From an uncultured Clostridia bacterium (GTDB lineage Bacteria; Bacillota; Clostridia; Lachnospirales; Anaerotignaceae), in assembly GCA_944383885.1 (NCBI GenBank), contig CALWRF010000003.1:1-64000 (forward strand): 64,000 bases of DNA, in the 5' to 3' direction. Shown here in pieces: positions 24,737 to 33,057 of the stretch. How positions within the stretch are numbered: position 1 is the stretch's first letter; each line of letters opens with the position of its first letter. The notes beneath the pieces were generated by a model that saw only the letters and a program-made list of their open reading frames with translations, was not told the DNA's origin and ran no database searches. The position numbers and the translations under genes are program-made.

Positions 24737-25615
24737 TCATTTCTCTTTTTCATCATTTTTGATTTTCATTTCAACAAGCGCCTTGTCTGAAGCCTCAATG
24801 GCTTCTCTCGTTCCCGGAGCTTCAATTCTTGTGGAGTACGCCACAACAAGCATATCCATAATAACCAGCTGCACAAGCCTTGAAACCATAGCCTCGGTAT
24901 AATACGCCGCGTCATTGGTTGATGAGAAAATGCAGATATCAGCCATTTTTGCCAAATCCGAATTCATATAGCTTGTAATGCCCACAACCTTTGCCCCTGA
25001 AGACTGGGCTATGCGCGCGCACTCAAGCACGTCTTTGCTCTCGCCCTCGTGGGATATAAGCACAAGCGCGTCCCTTTCTGTAAGGTGCGCCGCGTGTATA
25101 AGGGCAAGATGTGTGTTGCTTTCATGTATTACATTTTTGCCGCATTTAAGGAATTTGTGGTATACATCCATAGCTATAACGCCGCTTCCTCCGGCGCCGA
25201 AGAACATAACCCTTTCTGATTTTTCTATCAGCTCCATAACAGAAGTAAGCTTATCGTTATCAACCAGTTTTGATATATCATTAATAGCTGAGGCTGCGTT
25301 TCTTATAACCTTCCGCTTAATTTCGCTTATACTGTCACCTGGCTTAATATCATAGTCCTCTTCTTCCATTGTGCCGCCGTCTTTAATTATGTCCTGAGCC
25401 ATATCCAGCCTGAACGCCTGATATGATGTATAATCAAGCTTATTAATAAACCTGATTATTGTAGTTTCGCTTAGGTTACATTCCCTTCCAAGCTCGCTTA
25501 ATGTCATTCTTACGCATTTTTTGCTGTTTTTAAGAATATAATTAGCTACTGTTTTCTGGTTTTTGGAAAGCGTATTATATTTAACCCTGATTTCCGTGAA
25601 GACATTCTTTTCCAA
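24737..25615 (-). CDS. RpiR/MurR-family transcriptional regulator
   Basis: 292 residues from a TTG start with AGGGGG 8 bases ahead. An N-terminal RpiR helix-turn-helix (VANYILKNSKKCVRMTL...CNLSETTIIRFINKL, about 24-68) is followed by a SIS phosphosugar-binding domain (RVMFFGAGGSGVIAMDVYHKF, about 134-154). It is first in the operon and probably senses a phosphorylated intermediate of the pathway. A TGCCGTG/CACGGCA palindrome about 80 bases upstream is a candidate binding site. Confidence 0.92.
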   Translation of the reverse strand: MEKNVFTEIRVKYNTLSKNQKTVANYILKNSKKCVRMTLSELGRECNLSETTIIRFINKLDYTSYQAFRLDMAQDIIKDGGTMEEEDYDIKPGDSISEIKRKVIRNAASAINDISKLVDNDKLTSVMELIEKSERVMFFGAGGSGVIAMDVYHKFLKCGKNVIHESNTHLALIHAAHLTERDALVLISHEGESKDVLECARIAQSSGAKVVGITSYMNSDLAKMADICIFSSTNDAAYYTEAMVSRLVQLVIMDMLVVAYSTRIEAPGTREAIEASDKALVEMKIKNDEKEK

Positions 25616-25693
25616 AACCGCTGCCCCCTAAAAATTTTCAACTCCACTGTTGCTTCAATAATTAACAATAATTTTTCTTTTGACATAAACTAA

Positions 25694-25710
25694 TGCCGTG
25701 CAACACGGCA
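25694..25710. promoter_or_regulatory. Palindrome upstream of the RpiR gene
   Basis: TGCCGTG, CAA, CACGGCA: perfect 7-bp arms that are GC-rich in an AT-rich setting. Candidate operator for the adjacent regulator; a hairpin in the leader is the alternative. Confidence 0.5.
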
Positions 25711-26152
25711 AAATTTAAAACAAATATTTAAAATCTGTTTATAAATTTTTATTAATTGTATAAAAAGTATAACACACTTCACCGGATAAATACAGTATGT
25801 TTTTTACTATTTTGACGAAGCAGATAATTTTTGGTATTTTTAACAATAAAAATTACACATATTATAGTAGTTTTATTACTAGAAATTTCTTTTATAGTAT
25901 AATTTTTACTTTTTTATCGCTGCATATCAATTTATTCACTTAAATTTTATTATATAAAGAAATAAAATATACGGTTTTTATAAAATAAGCAAAAAATATA
26001 CGATATTAACGGACAGTTATATTTTTTCTTTATTTCTCTATGCGTATATAATTATGCAGCATAAAAACACTCCAAAAACAAAGTCCTGTTTTCAGTGATT
26101 TTTTTATATTAAAGCAATTAAACCGCATATTTTTGTTTGTAAAAATATACAT

Positions 26153-26343
26153 AAAAAGAGAACCGCATAAGACGGCTTGACTTAATAAAACAAAATTAAG
26201 GGTTATATTATTATTCTTTAGTCAAACGCCTGCAAAGTGTGCCAAAAAAATTTAATTATAAACAGCCGAAATGCTGATTTACAGACATTTAAGCATATTT
26301 ATGTTTATTTATGGCACCTGCCATTAAAAGCGGTTCTCTTTTT
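26153..26343. repeat. Long-range inverted repeat enclosing ~190 bases
   Basis: AAAAAGAGAACCGC at 26153-26166 is exactly complementary to GCGGTTCTCTTTTT at 26330-26343. Inside, GTGCCA (26239) pairs with TGGCAC (26312). On the minus strand the structure starts 36 bases past the aldolase stop and ends in CTTTTT, so it could be a large terminator or a small RNA; the plus strand is equally foldable. Confidence 0.6.
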
Positions 26344-26379
26344 GTATTTATATATTCAGGTTATTTTTATTGCATGCTG

Positions 26380-27399
26380 TTACTTATCTTTATTTTTTTG
26401 CTGGGATAAGGCATACGCCACATCAACAATCATATCTTCCTGACCGCCTACCATTCTTCTTCTGCCCAGTTCTATAAGTATATCCCTTGGGTTAAGACCG
26501 AATTTTTCAGCCGCTCTGTATGTATGAAGAAGAAAACTGGAGTATACACCGGCATAGCCCAGCATAAGCGGCGCCGTTTTAATAACCTGCGGTCTTTGCA
26601 TTATAGGCTCTACAATATCCTCCGCAACATCTTGGATAGCATACATATCCATGCCTGTATTATAGCCCATTCGGTTAAATACAGCAGCTAAAACTTCAAT
26701 CTGCGTATTTCCGGCACCGGCGCCAAGACCGCGGCATGTGGCGTCGATATATGTAGCGCCTGTTTCAACTGCCGCTATGGAATTTGCTACAGCAAGGCTT
26801 AAATTGTTGTGGGCATGGAACCCGACAGGTATGTCAAGACCGTTTACAAGCTTATCTACCCTTGCCTTTACATCATCTGGAAGAAGGTATCCTGCCGAGT
26901 CAGCAAGGTTAATATAATCAGCTCCCGCTTCCTGAAATATTTTAGCCTGTTCAAGAAGTTTGTCAGGCTCCGCCATGTGTACCATCATAAGAAATCCGCA
27001 TGCCATCATGCCCATTTTTTTAGCCGCCTGAATATGCTGTATTCCAACATCAGCCTCTGTGCAGTGTGTTGCAACACGTACTACCCTTGCGCCGTTTTCG
27101 TAAGCTTCTTCCATGTCCTCTATTGTACCTATGCCCGGTATAAGAAGTATAGCCTGCTTAGCGTTTTTAATAACCTTGCTTGCGGCGTTTATAAGGTCCA
27201 TTTCTTTATATTTAGAAAAGCCATAATTAAATGTTGAGCCTGTTATTCCATCGCCGTGGGCGCACTCTATAATGTCAACGCCTGTTTTATCAAGTCCGCC
27301 TGCAATAGCTGTCACCTGTTCCGGCGAAAAGCTGTGGCTTACCGCATGGCTGCCGTCGCGAAGAGTTGTATCTACTATGTTAATTTTACGGTTATCCAT
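26380..27399 (-). CDS. dmpG: 4-hydroxy-2-oxovalerate aldolase
   Basis: 339 residues of the DmpG/MhpE family (HMGL-like TIM barrel). The start has DTTLRDGSHAVSHSF with catalytic Arg/Asp/His, and metal ligands are in GFHAHNNLSLAVANS. The C-terminal ~60 residues that contact the acetaldehyde dehydrogenase are present. It splits 4-hydroxy-2-oxopentanoate into pyruvate and acetaldehyde, which is channelled to the partner encoded just upstream (31-base gap). No 2-oxopent-4-enoate hydratase or aromatic ring-cleavage gene is present, so the substrate must arise differently, perhaps from the UxaA-type dehydratase nearby. Confidence 0.93.
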   Translation of the reverse strand: MDNRKINIVDTTLRDGSHAVSHSFSPEQVTAIAGGLDKTGVDIIECAHGDGITGSTFNYGFSKYKEMDLINAASKVIKNAKQAILLIPGIGTIEDMEEAYENGARVVRVATHCTEADVGIQHIQAAKKMGMMACGFLMMVHMAEPDKLLEQAKIFQEAGADYINLADSAGYLLPDDVKARVDKLVNGLDIPVGFHAHNNLSLAVANSIAAVETGATYIDATCRGLGAGAGNTQIEVLAAVFNRMGYNTGMDMYAIQDVAEDIVEPIMQRPQVIKTAPLMLGYAGVYSSFLLHTYRAAEKFGLNPRDILIELGRRRMVGGQEDMIVDVAYALSQQKNKDK

Positions 27400-27430
27400 T
27401 TCAGTTATCCTCCTTTTACCTTTTTAAAAA

Positions 27431-28294
27431 TTATTTATTAAGCATTTTTGCAGCAAGTTTCTCGGCTACGGCAATGGCAGCTGAGTTAATGATATCAAGG
27501 TTTCCGGAATATTTAGGAAGGAAATCGCCTGCGCCTTCCACCTGTATAATTACAGTTACCTTATTTCCGTCTATAATAGGCGGTACACGGAGCTGGTAAC
27601 CCGGCACATACTGCTGAACTTCTTTTATTCTTTTATTTACAGCGTCAATAATAGCTTTTTCATCTGGATTTTTAACAAGCGTATAAATAGTATTGCACAT
27701 CATAACAGGCGGTTCAGCCGGGTTAAGTATAATAATAGCCTTTGCCCGGTCGGCATGACCTATAGTTTCAAGACCCTTTCTTGTTGTCTGCGTAAATTCG
27801 TCTATGCTTGCCCTTGTACCCGGACCAGCGGATTTGGAAGAAAGGCTGGCTACTATTTCAGCATATTCCACATCTGCAACCTCGTTAATAGCGTTTACAA
27901 TAGGGATAGTCGCCTGTCCGCCGCATGTAACCATATTAAAGTTGTCGGAATCCTTAACTTCATCAAGATTACAGCAAGGCACAACATACGGACCTACAGC
28001 AGCCGGAGTCATGTCAATAGCTATTTTGCCGGCGGCTTTAAGTATAGGAGCGTTTACTAAATGGGCGCTGGCAAGAGTAGCGTCAAATACAATTTTAACT
28101 TCCGGGTCATCGGCAACAGCTTTAACGCCCTCTGTAGATGTTTTAAAGCCGAGCTTTGCGGCTCTTTTAAGACCTTCGCTTTCTACAATGCCTGTCATAA
28201 AGTCCATCTGAAGATATTTGCTTCTCATAACCTTATACATAAGGTCTGTCCCGATATTACCAGGACCGATAATACCAACTTTAATTTTGTCCAT
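27431..28294 (-). CDS. mhpF: Acetaldehyde dehydrogenase (acylating)
   Basis: 287 residues from the ATG at 28294, which has AAGGAGGAG 7 bases ahead (a TTG two codons upstream is too close). N-terminal Rossmann [13 protein letters not shown] and the catalytic Cys in [17 protein letters not shown] are clear. It converts acetaldehyde, CoA and NAD to acetyl-CoA, working in a complex with the 4-hydroxy-2-oxovalerate aldolase so the toxic aldehyde is channelled. It follows the IclR regulator by 43 bases. Confidence 0.95.
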   Translation of the reverse strand: MDKIKVGIIGPGNIGTDLMYKVMRSKYLQMDFMTGIVESEGLKRAAKLGFKTSTEGVKAVADDPEVKIVFDATLASAHLVNAPILKAAGKIAIDMTPAAVGPYVVPCCNLDEVKDSDNFNMVTCGGQATIPIVNAINEVADVEYAEIVASLSSKSAGPGTRASIDEFTQTTRKGLETIGHADRAKAIIILNPAEPPVMMCNTIYTLVKNPDEKAIIDAVNKRIKEVQQYVPGYQLRVPPIIDGNKVTVIIQVEGAGDFLPKYSGNLDIINSAAIAVAEKLAAKMLNK

Positions 28295-28337
28295 GTCCAA
28301 ACTCCTCCTTAAAATTAAGCTTTCTCGGCATCAGCCG

Positions 28338-29114
28338 TTAATATGAATTATCTGAATAACCCAGTCTGCGGGATATATTCAAAGCACATTCCTTAACATC
28401 TTTTGCTATATTTTCTATTTTTTCATCTGTCATAAATGCCGTAACGCCGGAAATACTTACAGCTGCGGCAACCTTTTTGTCTTTTGCAAATATCGGCGAG
28501 GCTACGCATCTTAAACCGGGCTGTATTTCCTCGTCGTCTACAGCATAGCCTTTTTTGCGTATTTCCTCTAAATTTTTAAAAAGCTTTTCTTTTGTATCAA
28601 GCGACTTTTCAGTTTTTTTGCTTAAATTATTAACTACATATTTTTCGGCATATTCATTACCCAAATAAGCCAGCATTGCCTTTCCTACACCTGTAAGGCT
28701 CATAGGGGCTCTTCGTCCCACTTGTGAATATACTATAAGAAAATCCGGCACATCGAATTTATCTATATACACAACTTCCCCTTCGCTGTGGGTTGCCAAA
28801 TGCACCGTTTGACCGTATTTTTCGCTTAACGCCTGACAAAACGGTCTTGCTTCAGCCCGTAAATCCATACGGCTTTGGACAACAGAACCCAACTCAAAAA
28901 GTTTAAGTCCCAAACGGTATTTTCTGCTCTCGCTGTCCTGTTCAAGAAAACCTGTTTCTGTAAGAGTATTAACAATGCCGTAAGCAGTGCTTTTGCTCAT
29001 ACCCGCCTGCTGCGCTATTTCGGAAATACCCATTTCACTTCTTTTGATGAAAAAATCAAGTATATTGGCTGCCTTAACAACGGATTGAATAGTAACACCT
29101 TCCGATTTAGCCAT
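28338..29114 (-). CDS. IclR-family transcriptional regulator
   Basis: 258 residues from the ATG at 29114 (AAGGTGG 6 bases ahead; an upstream TTG at 29153 lacks a ribosome site). N-terminal winged helix (VVKAANILDFFIKRSEMGISEIAQQAGMSKSTAYGIVNTL, about 11-50) and a C-terminal effector domain (GVGKAMLAYLGN, GYAVDDEEIQPGLRCVASPIF). It heads the operon with mhpF and dmpG and probably responds to a small organic acid. A TTCGTT/AACGAA palindrome just before the start is a good candidate for its own operator. Confidence 0.93.
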   Translation of the reverse strand: MAKSEGVTIQSVVKAANILDFFIKRSEMGISEIAQQAGMSKSTAYGIVNTLTETGFLEQDSESRKYRLGLKLFELGSVVQSRMDLRAEARPFCQALSEKYGQTVHLATHSEGEVVYIDKFDVPDFLIVYSQVGRRAPMSLTGVGKAMLAYLGNEYAEKYVVNNLSKKTEKSLDTKEKLFKNLEEIRKKGYAVDDEEIQPGLRCVASPIFAKDKKVAAAVSISGVTAFMTDEKIENIAKDVKECALNISRRLGYSDNSY

Positions 29115-29126
29115 ACGCACCACCTT

Positions 29127-29141
29127 TTCGTTATTAACGAA
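29127..29141. promoter_or_regulatory. IclR operator candidate
   Basis: TTCGTTATTAACGAA: perfect 6-bp arms with a 3-base centre, about 12 bases before the IclR start codon and downstream of the promoter. IclR proteins bind such short palindromes. Confidence 0.6.
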
Positions 29142-29166
29142 CGCTTTTCGCAATTATTATACTTAT

Positions 29167-29195
29167 ATTTTGTACCTTATTTTTCATATTGTCAA
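29167..29195 (-). promoter_or_regulatory. Promoter of the IclR-mhpF-dmpG operon
   Basis: TTGACA, 17-bp spacer, CAAAAT on the minus strand. The -35 box is perfect and the -10 box weak, as expected for a regulated promoter. Confidence 0.6.
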
Positions 29196-29220
29196 GAGCA
29201 ATTTTATATTTTTATACAGC

Positions 29221-29254
29221 AAAAAACGCCTTCACAAAGTGAAAGCGTTTTTTT
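29221..29254 (-). terminator. Terminator of the LarA-like gene
   Basis: On the minus strand AAACGC and TTCAC pair with GTGAA and GCGTTT, followed by TTTTTT, 13 bases past the stop of the LarA-like gene. It separates that operon from IclR. Confidence 0.85.
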
Positions 29255-29266
29255 ATTATATCGTTT

Positions 29267-30577
29267 TTATACGTCTAAATCCTCAAGGTATCCGTCTTTA
29301 TCAAATTTAAGCTCATAAGGCTCTGTTAATATTTCAACGTCATCTCTGTCTTTTACGTCATCAATAAGTGATTCGGAAATTTCTATTTCGTTAAGCGTAA
29401 GTGTATCTCTTATTCTTGCCACTCTTGCCTTTGAGTAATCAATTTTTGTGCATGTTCTTATGGCAAGCCTTAACGCCTCAAAATCGTTGTTCTGGTAAAC
29501 CGGTATTTTGCCGCCGTCAATCATAGTGTTTGTTGAAAGGTTAATCCATGTGCTTTCCCAGTCGCAGCTGTTAAGGCAGCGCCTTGTGGTAATATCAGCA
29601 AGACCTATGCCGCAGGCATTGTGGTGGCTCTGCTCTGTAAGACCCCTTATAAAGAGTTTTTTGCAGTGGAAATCGTCTTTAAAATACGGCATAAAACCGC
29701 GACCCGTTACATTAGGGTCAGCCCCCTCGCCGCTTATGTTTTTGCCTATTCTGTCTATAATAAGCACATCTATATTGTCAAATTTCATTTTAGGCAGGCG
29801 TCTTTTAGCTATTTCAAGAAGCATGTGGTCGCCTTCCATAATCTTATCCTTAGGGAAAGCCATAAGCTCCGAAATTTCGTCATAAGCATTCTGGACAACG
29901 CCTATGCCCATAACAACATTCATTTTCTCAAGGAATTCCTTTGCCACAATAGGAATTCTTTCGCCGAAAGTATCAAATCCCTGTTTGTGGAACCATGAAC
30001 AGCCTGTATGCTTAGCTATGCCTATGGCTATCATTTTGCAAATACCGCTTTCGTGGTAGCCCTTAAAATCTGTATGCGGCTTAACTTTGTTAAAAAGTAT
30101 AATCCCGTCAGCCTCAGCGGCGTATTTATCGCAGTAAATAGGTGTTTTAGCCGCGTCCTCCATCTGACCGATAAGTACAACGTCCATAGTAGCCTTAATA
30201 GGCACACCCATAGCTTCTTCTGTAATGCCGTAGCCGTTTATAACCTCCAGGTTGCCTTCCACAGTGCCGCCGCCATGGCTTCCCATGGCTGGGATAATAA
30301 AAGGCTCAGCGCCCCATTCTTTAAGCTTATCGCAAAGTGTCCTTATCATAAGCGGAAGCGAAGGAATGCCCCTGCTTCCAACTGTTATAGCTATTGATTT
30401 GCCTTTAAGCGCTGTTTTATCAATATCAATATTGTCCAGTTCATTTATAAGGTGGCTTTTAATATCCTCAATTTTATCATCTTCATATTTTTCTCTTATT
30501 CTTACCATTTTAGGCATGGGAACATCGTTTATGCCCTGTACCGGAAAGCTTATTTCCGGAAATTCAATAAATTTCAT
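29267..30577 (-). CDS. LarA-like (lactate racemase / 2-hydroxyacid epimerase superfamily) protein
   Basis: 436 residues from the ATG at 30577 (AAAGGAGCG ahead; an upstream frame extension lacks a site). It matches the DUF2088/LarA superfamily: an N-terminal domain with SRGIPSLPLMIRTLCDKL and PAMGSHGGGTVEGNLEVINGYGI, then KVKPHTDFKGYHESGICKMIAIGIAKHTGC and a C-terminal ISGEGADPNVTGRGF. LarA itself uses a nickel-pincer cofactor to invert the carbon bearing the hydroxyl of lactate, and relatives epimerise other 2-hydroxyacids. No larB, larC or larE is in the window. Placed after the UxaA-type dehydratase, it could set the stereochemistry of the acid before dehydration. Confidence 0.75.
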   Translation of the reverse strand: MKFIEFPEISFPVQGINDVPMPKMVRIREKYEDDKIEDIKSHLINELDNIDIDKTALKGKSIAITVGSRGIPSLPLMIRTLCDKLKEWGAEPFIIPAMGSHGGGTVEGNLEVINGYGITEEAMGVPIKATMDVVLIGQMEDAAKTPIYCDKYAAEADGIILFNKVKPHTDFKGYHESGICKMIAIGIAKHTGCSWFHKQGFDTFGERIPIVAKEFLEKMNVVMGIGVVQNAYDEISELMAFPKDKIMEGDHMLLEIAKRRLPKMKFDNIDVLIIDRIGKNISGEGADPNVTGRGFMPYFKDDFHCKKLFIRGLTEQSHHNACGIGLADITTRRCLNSCDWESTWINLSTNTMIDGGKIPVYQNNDFEALRLAIRTCTKIDYSKARVARIRDTLTLNEIEISESLIDDVKDRDDVEILTEPYELKFDKDGYLEDLDV

Positions 30578-30617
30578 ATAAAACGCTCCTTTCACACACA
30601 CTTTTTGTTTTTATATT

Positions 30618-31784
30618 TTAACAGAAATTGCATTTTCTTGCCATGGACATGTCATTAAAGCCTAACGCCTCGGCTTTGCTTTTTCTGCCGTCAGCTATCT
30701 GAAGCATAAGTTCAAAAAGCTCTTCGCCTTTTTCTTCTATAGAGCTTTTTCCGCCTATAATCGCACTGGCGTCAAAGTCAATATTATCCGCCATTAGTTC
30801 TGCCGTTTCGGCATTTCCTGTTATTTTTATAACCGGCACAATTCCGCTGCCTGTAGGCGTGCCCCTTCCTGTTGTAAAAATTACAATCTGCGCTCCGCCG
30901 GCAGCCATAGCAGCCACAGATGCCACATCCTGCCCCGGAGTATCCATAACAACAAGACCCTTTTCATTTGTGTCTATCTGCTCGCCGTAGTCATAAACCT
31001 TCATTATTGTAGAATACCCGGCTTTATGTATGCAGCCCAGAGATTTTTCCTCAAGCGTTGTAAGCCCGCCTTCCTTATTGCCTGTTGAAGGGTTTCCGTC
31101 CCTAAGGCTCTCGCCGGCTTTTTCAAAATATTCCTCATTATTTTTAATAATTTCAAGCAGTCTTTCGGCTGTCTTCTCATCTTTGCATCTTGGAGCAAGT
31201 ATATCTTCCGTGCCTACCAGTTCAGACGTTTCTGACAGTATGCTTATTCCGCCTAAAGAAACAAGTTTGTCGCTTACATAGCCTAATGTCGGGTTTGCAG
31301 CCAAACCGCTTGTAGGGTCGCTTCCTCCGCATTCTGTGGCAAGTATAAGCTCTGAAATATCAGCCTCTTCCTTAACGCATTTTGAAGCCTCTATGCTCAT
31401 CTGCATTGCATACTTTACGCCTAATTCAGCGGCTTTTATTGTTCCGCCTGCGTCCCTTATAACTACTTTTTCAACTGGTTTATTTGTTAATTCTTTTATT
31501 CTGCCTACAAGCAAGTCAGCCTGAACAATCTCGCATGTATTTCCTACAACAACAGTGCCGTATACATTAGGGTTTGCGGCAAAGCCTGATAAAACCTTGA
31601 GAGTTATTTCAAGGTCAGCCTTAACTATGGCGCAGCCGCCTTGGTTAGGTATATAAACAGAGCCCGGCACTTGGCTTGAAATAAACCTTGCAGTTTCACT
31701 TGCGCAAAGCGAGCAAGGCAGTATAAGAACATGGTTTCTGATTCCTATTTTTCCGTCAGGTCTTCTGTATCCTTTAAATTTCAT
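30618..31784 (-). CDS. UxaA/GarD-family dehydratase, large subunit
   Basis: 388 residues matching the C-terminal catalytic part of altronate and galactarate dehydratases: YRRPDGKIGIRNHVLILPCSLCASETA at the start, QGGCAI, VVGNTCEIVQADLL, ATECGGSDPTSGLAANPTLGYVSDKLVSLGG and a C-terminal metal-site region with GRGTPTGSGIVPVIKITGN. The family removes water from sugar acids to give 2-oxo-3-deoxy acids; the related SuyB removes sulfite from sulfolactate. The SAF small subunit is encoded just upstream (15-base gap). Substrate not determined; regulator and neighbours suggest a hydroxy acid. Confidence 0.88.
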   Translation of the reverse strand: MKFKGYRRPDGKIGIRNHVLILPCSLCASETARFISSQVPGSVYIPNQGGCAIVKADLEITLKVLSGFAANPNVYGTVVVGNTCEIVQADLLVGRIKELTNKPVEKVVIRDAGGTIKAAELGVKYAMQMSIEASKCVKEEADISELILATECGGSDPTSGLAANPTLGYVSDKLVSLGGISILSETSELVGTEDILAPRCKDEKTAERLLEIIKNNEEYFEKAGESLRDGNPSTGNKEGGLTTLEEKSLGCIHKAGYSTIMKVYDYGEQIDTNEKGLVVMDTPGQDVASVAAMAAGGAQIVIFTTGRGTPTGSGIVPVIKITGNAETAELMADNIDFDASAIIGGKSSIEEKGEELFELMLQIADGRKSKAEALGFNDMSMARKCNFC

Positions 31785-31799
31785 TAAAAACGCCCCTTT

Positions 31800-32075
31800 T
31801 TAATTCGTCATTTTACTGTCCAGATTATGTGTGTGTATATGCGCACCCTTTTTAATATCTTCTGTGGCATATCCGATTTTGCATCCGTATTTTATTATAA
31901 CATCGCCTTTTTTAATGTCTTTTAAAGCTATTTTATGGAAAATCTTAATTTTCTCTTCCGCTTTAAGACTGTAGTCTTTTCCATTAATGTTATAATTAAC
32001 AGTATCTCCTGCCAAAACATCTGTTGTAAGAGTTCCGGCTGTATCATTTGGATTAATAACAACGCAATTATACAT
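31800..32075 (-). CDS. UxaA/GarD-family dehydratase, small (SAF-domain) subunit
   Basis: 91 residues from the ATG at 32075 (AAGGAGG 7 bases ahead), giving MYNCVVINPNDTAGTLTTD. A longer frame to 32138 would overlap the regulator gene and lacks a site. The SAF fold is visible (INPNDTAGTL, HKIALKDIKKGDVIIKYGCKIGYATEDIKKGAHIHTHNL). In UxaA and GarD this part is fused to the N-terminus; split forms also occur, as in SuyA. It forms the complete enzyme with the next gene. Confidence 0.9.
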   Translation of the reverse strand: MYNCVVINPNDTAGTLTTDVLAGDTVNYNINGKDYSLKAEEKIKIFHKIALKDIKKGDVIIKYGCKIGYATEDIKKGAHIHTHNLDSKMTN

Positions 32076-32094
32076 TTTTAGCCTCCTTAAAAAA

Positions 32095-32805
32095 TTATAA
32101 TGTAACCGATAAGCTTTTCCATATTTTAATACTTTCATTTACCGCATTTTCAATAAGAGAGTTGTCTTTTTTCAATACGGGTTCAAAAAGTATTTCATGG
32201 CTTTTAACAGACTTTACAGGCACGGCGTCTTGATTTTCGTATGTCCTTAATATAGACGGTACAAAATACTGCATTGCAAAATCATAAATCTTTTCTATAA
32301 AACCATTATGCGTAGCCTTTCCCAAAAGGGAATGGAATTGTAAATCAAGCTGGAGCTTTTTTTCTTTGAAGTCCTTTTCATCAGGGGATATGTTTTTAAA
32401 TCTGATTATATTTTCATTTATTTTCTTAATATCCTCATCATTGGCATTTTTTATGGCAAGCAAAAGCACATTCCTCTCTATGCACGCCCTGAAATCAATA
32501 ACTTCTTCCTCTGACGGATTCATAAGGAGAAACCCGAAAAGTATAGGGTTTATAACATCAGCCGTTTCACCTGTTGATATGTAGCTTCCGTTTCCTCTTT
32601 GAATATCCACAACGCCAAAAGCTGAAAGGATTTTAAGCGCCTCCCTGACCGACCCCCGGCTGGCTGAGAACATCTGCGAAAGTTCCGTTTCGCTTGGTAT
32701 TTTATCCCCCGGTTTAAGTTCCTTTTTTTCCAAAAGCTCTTTAAATGTATTAATAATATAATCCACAGTTGATTCTTTGTTTTTGCTTTCTATTTCAAAG
32801 GTCAT
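32095..32805 (-). CDS. GntR-family regulator, FadR subfamily
   Basis: 236 residues: GntR winged helix (ELKPGDKIPSETELSQMFSASRGSVREALKILSAFGVVDIQRGNGSYIS, about 35-85) and an all-helical FCD effector domain (DFRACIERNVLLLAIKNAND, ...LQLDLQFHSLLGKATHN), which often binds sugar acids with a metal. It is first in the operon with the dehydratase subunits and LarA-like protein. A 27-bp palindrome between its promoter and start codon is the likely autoregulatory site. Confidence 0.93.
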   Translation of the reverse strand: MTFEIESKNKESTVDYIINTFKELLEKKELKPGDKIPSETELSQMFSASRGSVREALKILSAFGVVDIQRGNGSYISTGETADVINPILFGFLLMNPSEEEVIDFRACIERNVLLLAIKNANDEDIKKINENIIRFKNISPDEKDFKEKKLQLDLQFHSLLGKATHNGFIEKIYDFAMQYFVPSILRTYENQDAVPVKSVKSHEILFEPVLKKDNSLIENAVNESIKIWKSLSVTL

Positions 32806-32819
32806 ATTTCACCTCCGTA

Positions 32820-32846
32820 AACATAAAACATCAGATGTTATATGTT
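32820..32846. promoter_or_regulatory. 27-bp palindromic operator of the FadR-type regulator
   Basis: Nested half-sites AACATA and AACATC face GATGTT and TATGTT around a central A at 32833; 12 of 13 base pairs match. It begins directly downstream of the -10 box, so a bound dimer would block the promoter. Confidence 0.75.
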
Positions 32847-32847
32847 T

Positions 32848-32876
32848 ATGATATATTATATATTTCATAAAGTCAA
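32848..32876 (-). promoter_or_regulatory. Promoter of the FadR/UxaA/LarA-like operon
   Basis: TTGACT, 17-bp spacer, TATCAT on the minus strand, immediately upstream of the palindrome at 32820-32846. Confidence 0.75.
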
Positions 32877-32949
32877 CGGTATTTATCAAATTAAGTTTAT
32901 AATTTAATACCAAATATAAACTTTCGTTAAAAGGCAGATGAATTTAGCA

Positions 32950-32977
32950 TTGATTTTTAAATCTGATATGATATAAT
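32950..32977 (+). promoter_or_regulatory. Promoter of the first iron alcohol dehydrogenase
   Basis: TTGATT, 16-bp spacer, TATAAT with an extended -10 (TGATATAAT). It is divergent from the FadR promoter, about 75 bases away. Confidence 0.7.
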
Positions 32978-32979
32978 GA

Positions 32980-33020
32980 ACGTGTATAAACAGAAATAAG
33001 TTCTATTATTTAGAACACGT
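32980..33020 (+). promoter_or_regulatory. Nested inverted repeats at the transcript start
   Basis: Outer ACGTGT/ACACGT and inner GTTCTA/TAGAAC (5-base centre) directly follow the -10 box. They could be an operator or form a 5' mRNA hairpin ahead of the ribosome site at about 33043. Confidence 0.55.
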
Positions 33021-33057
33021 CAAACAAATCTACATAATTCTTAAGGAGTGAAATTTA

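Larger units (their letters stand above)
25616..26379. other. AT-rich intergenic stretch between RpiR and aldolase operons
   Basis: No coding region. It contains the palindrome at 25694-25710, presumably the RpiR promoter (no convincing box pair chosen), and a foldable element with long-range complementary ends at 26153-26343. The middle 300 bases (25750-26100) show nothing but AT-rich sequence. Confidence 0.6.

Noticed and set aside
32076..32138. N-terminal extension of the SAF subunit
   Set aside because: It overlaps the regulator gene and lacks a ribosome site, whereas the ATG at 32075 has AAGGAGG.
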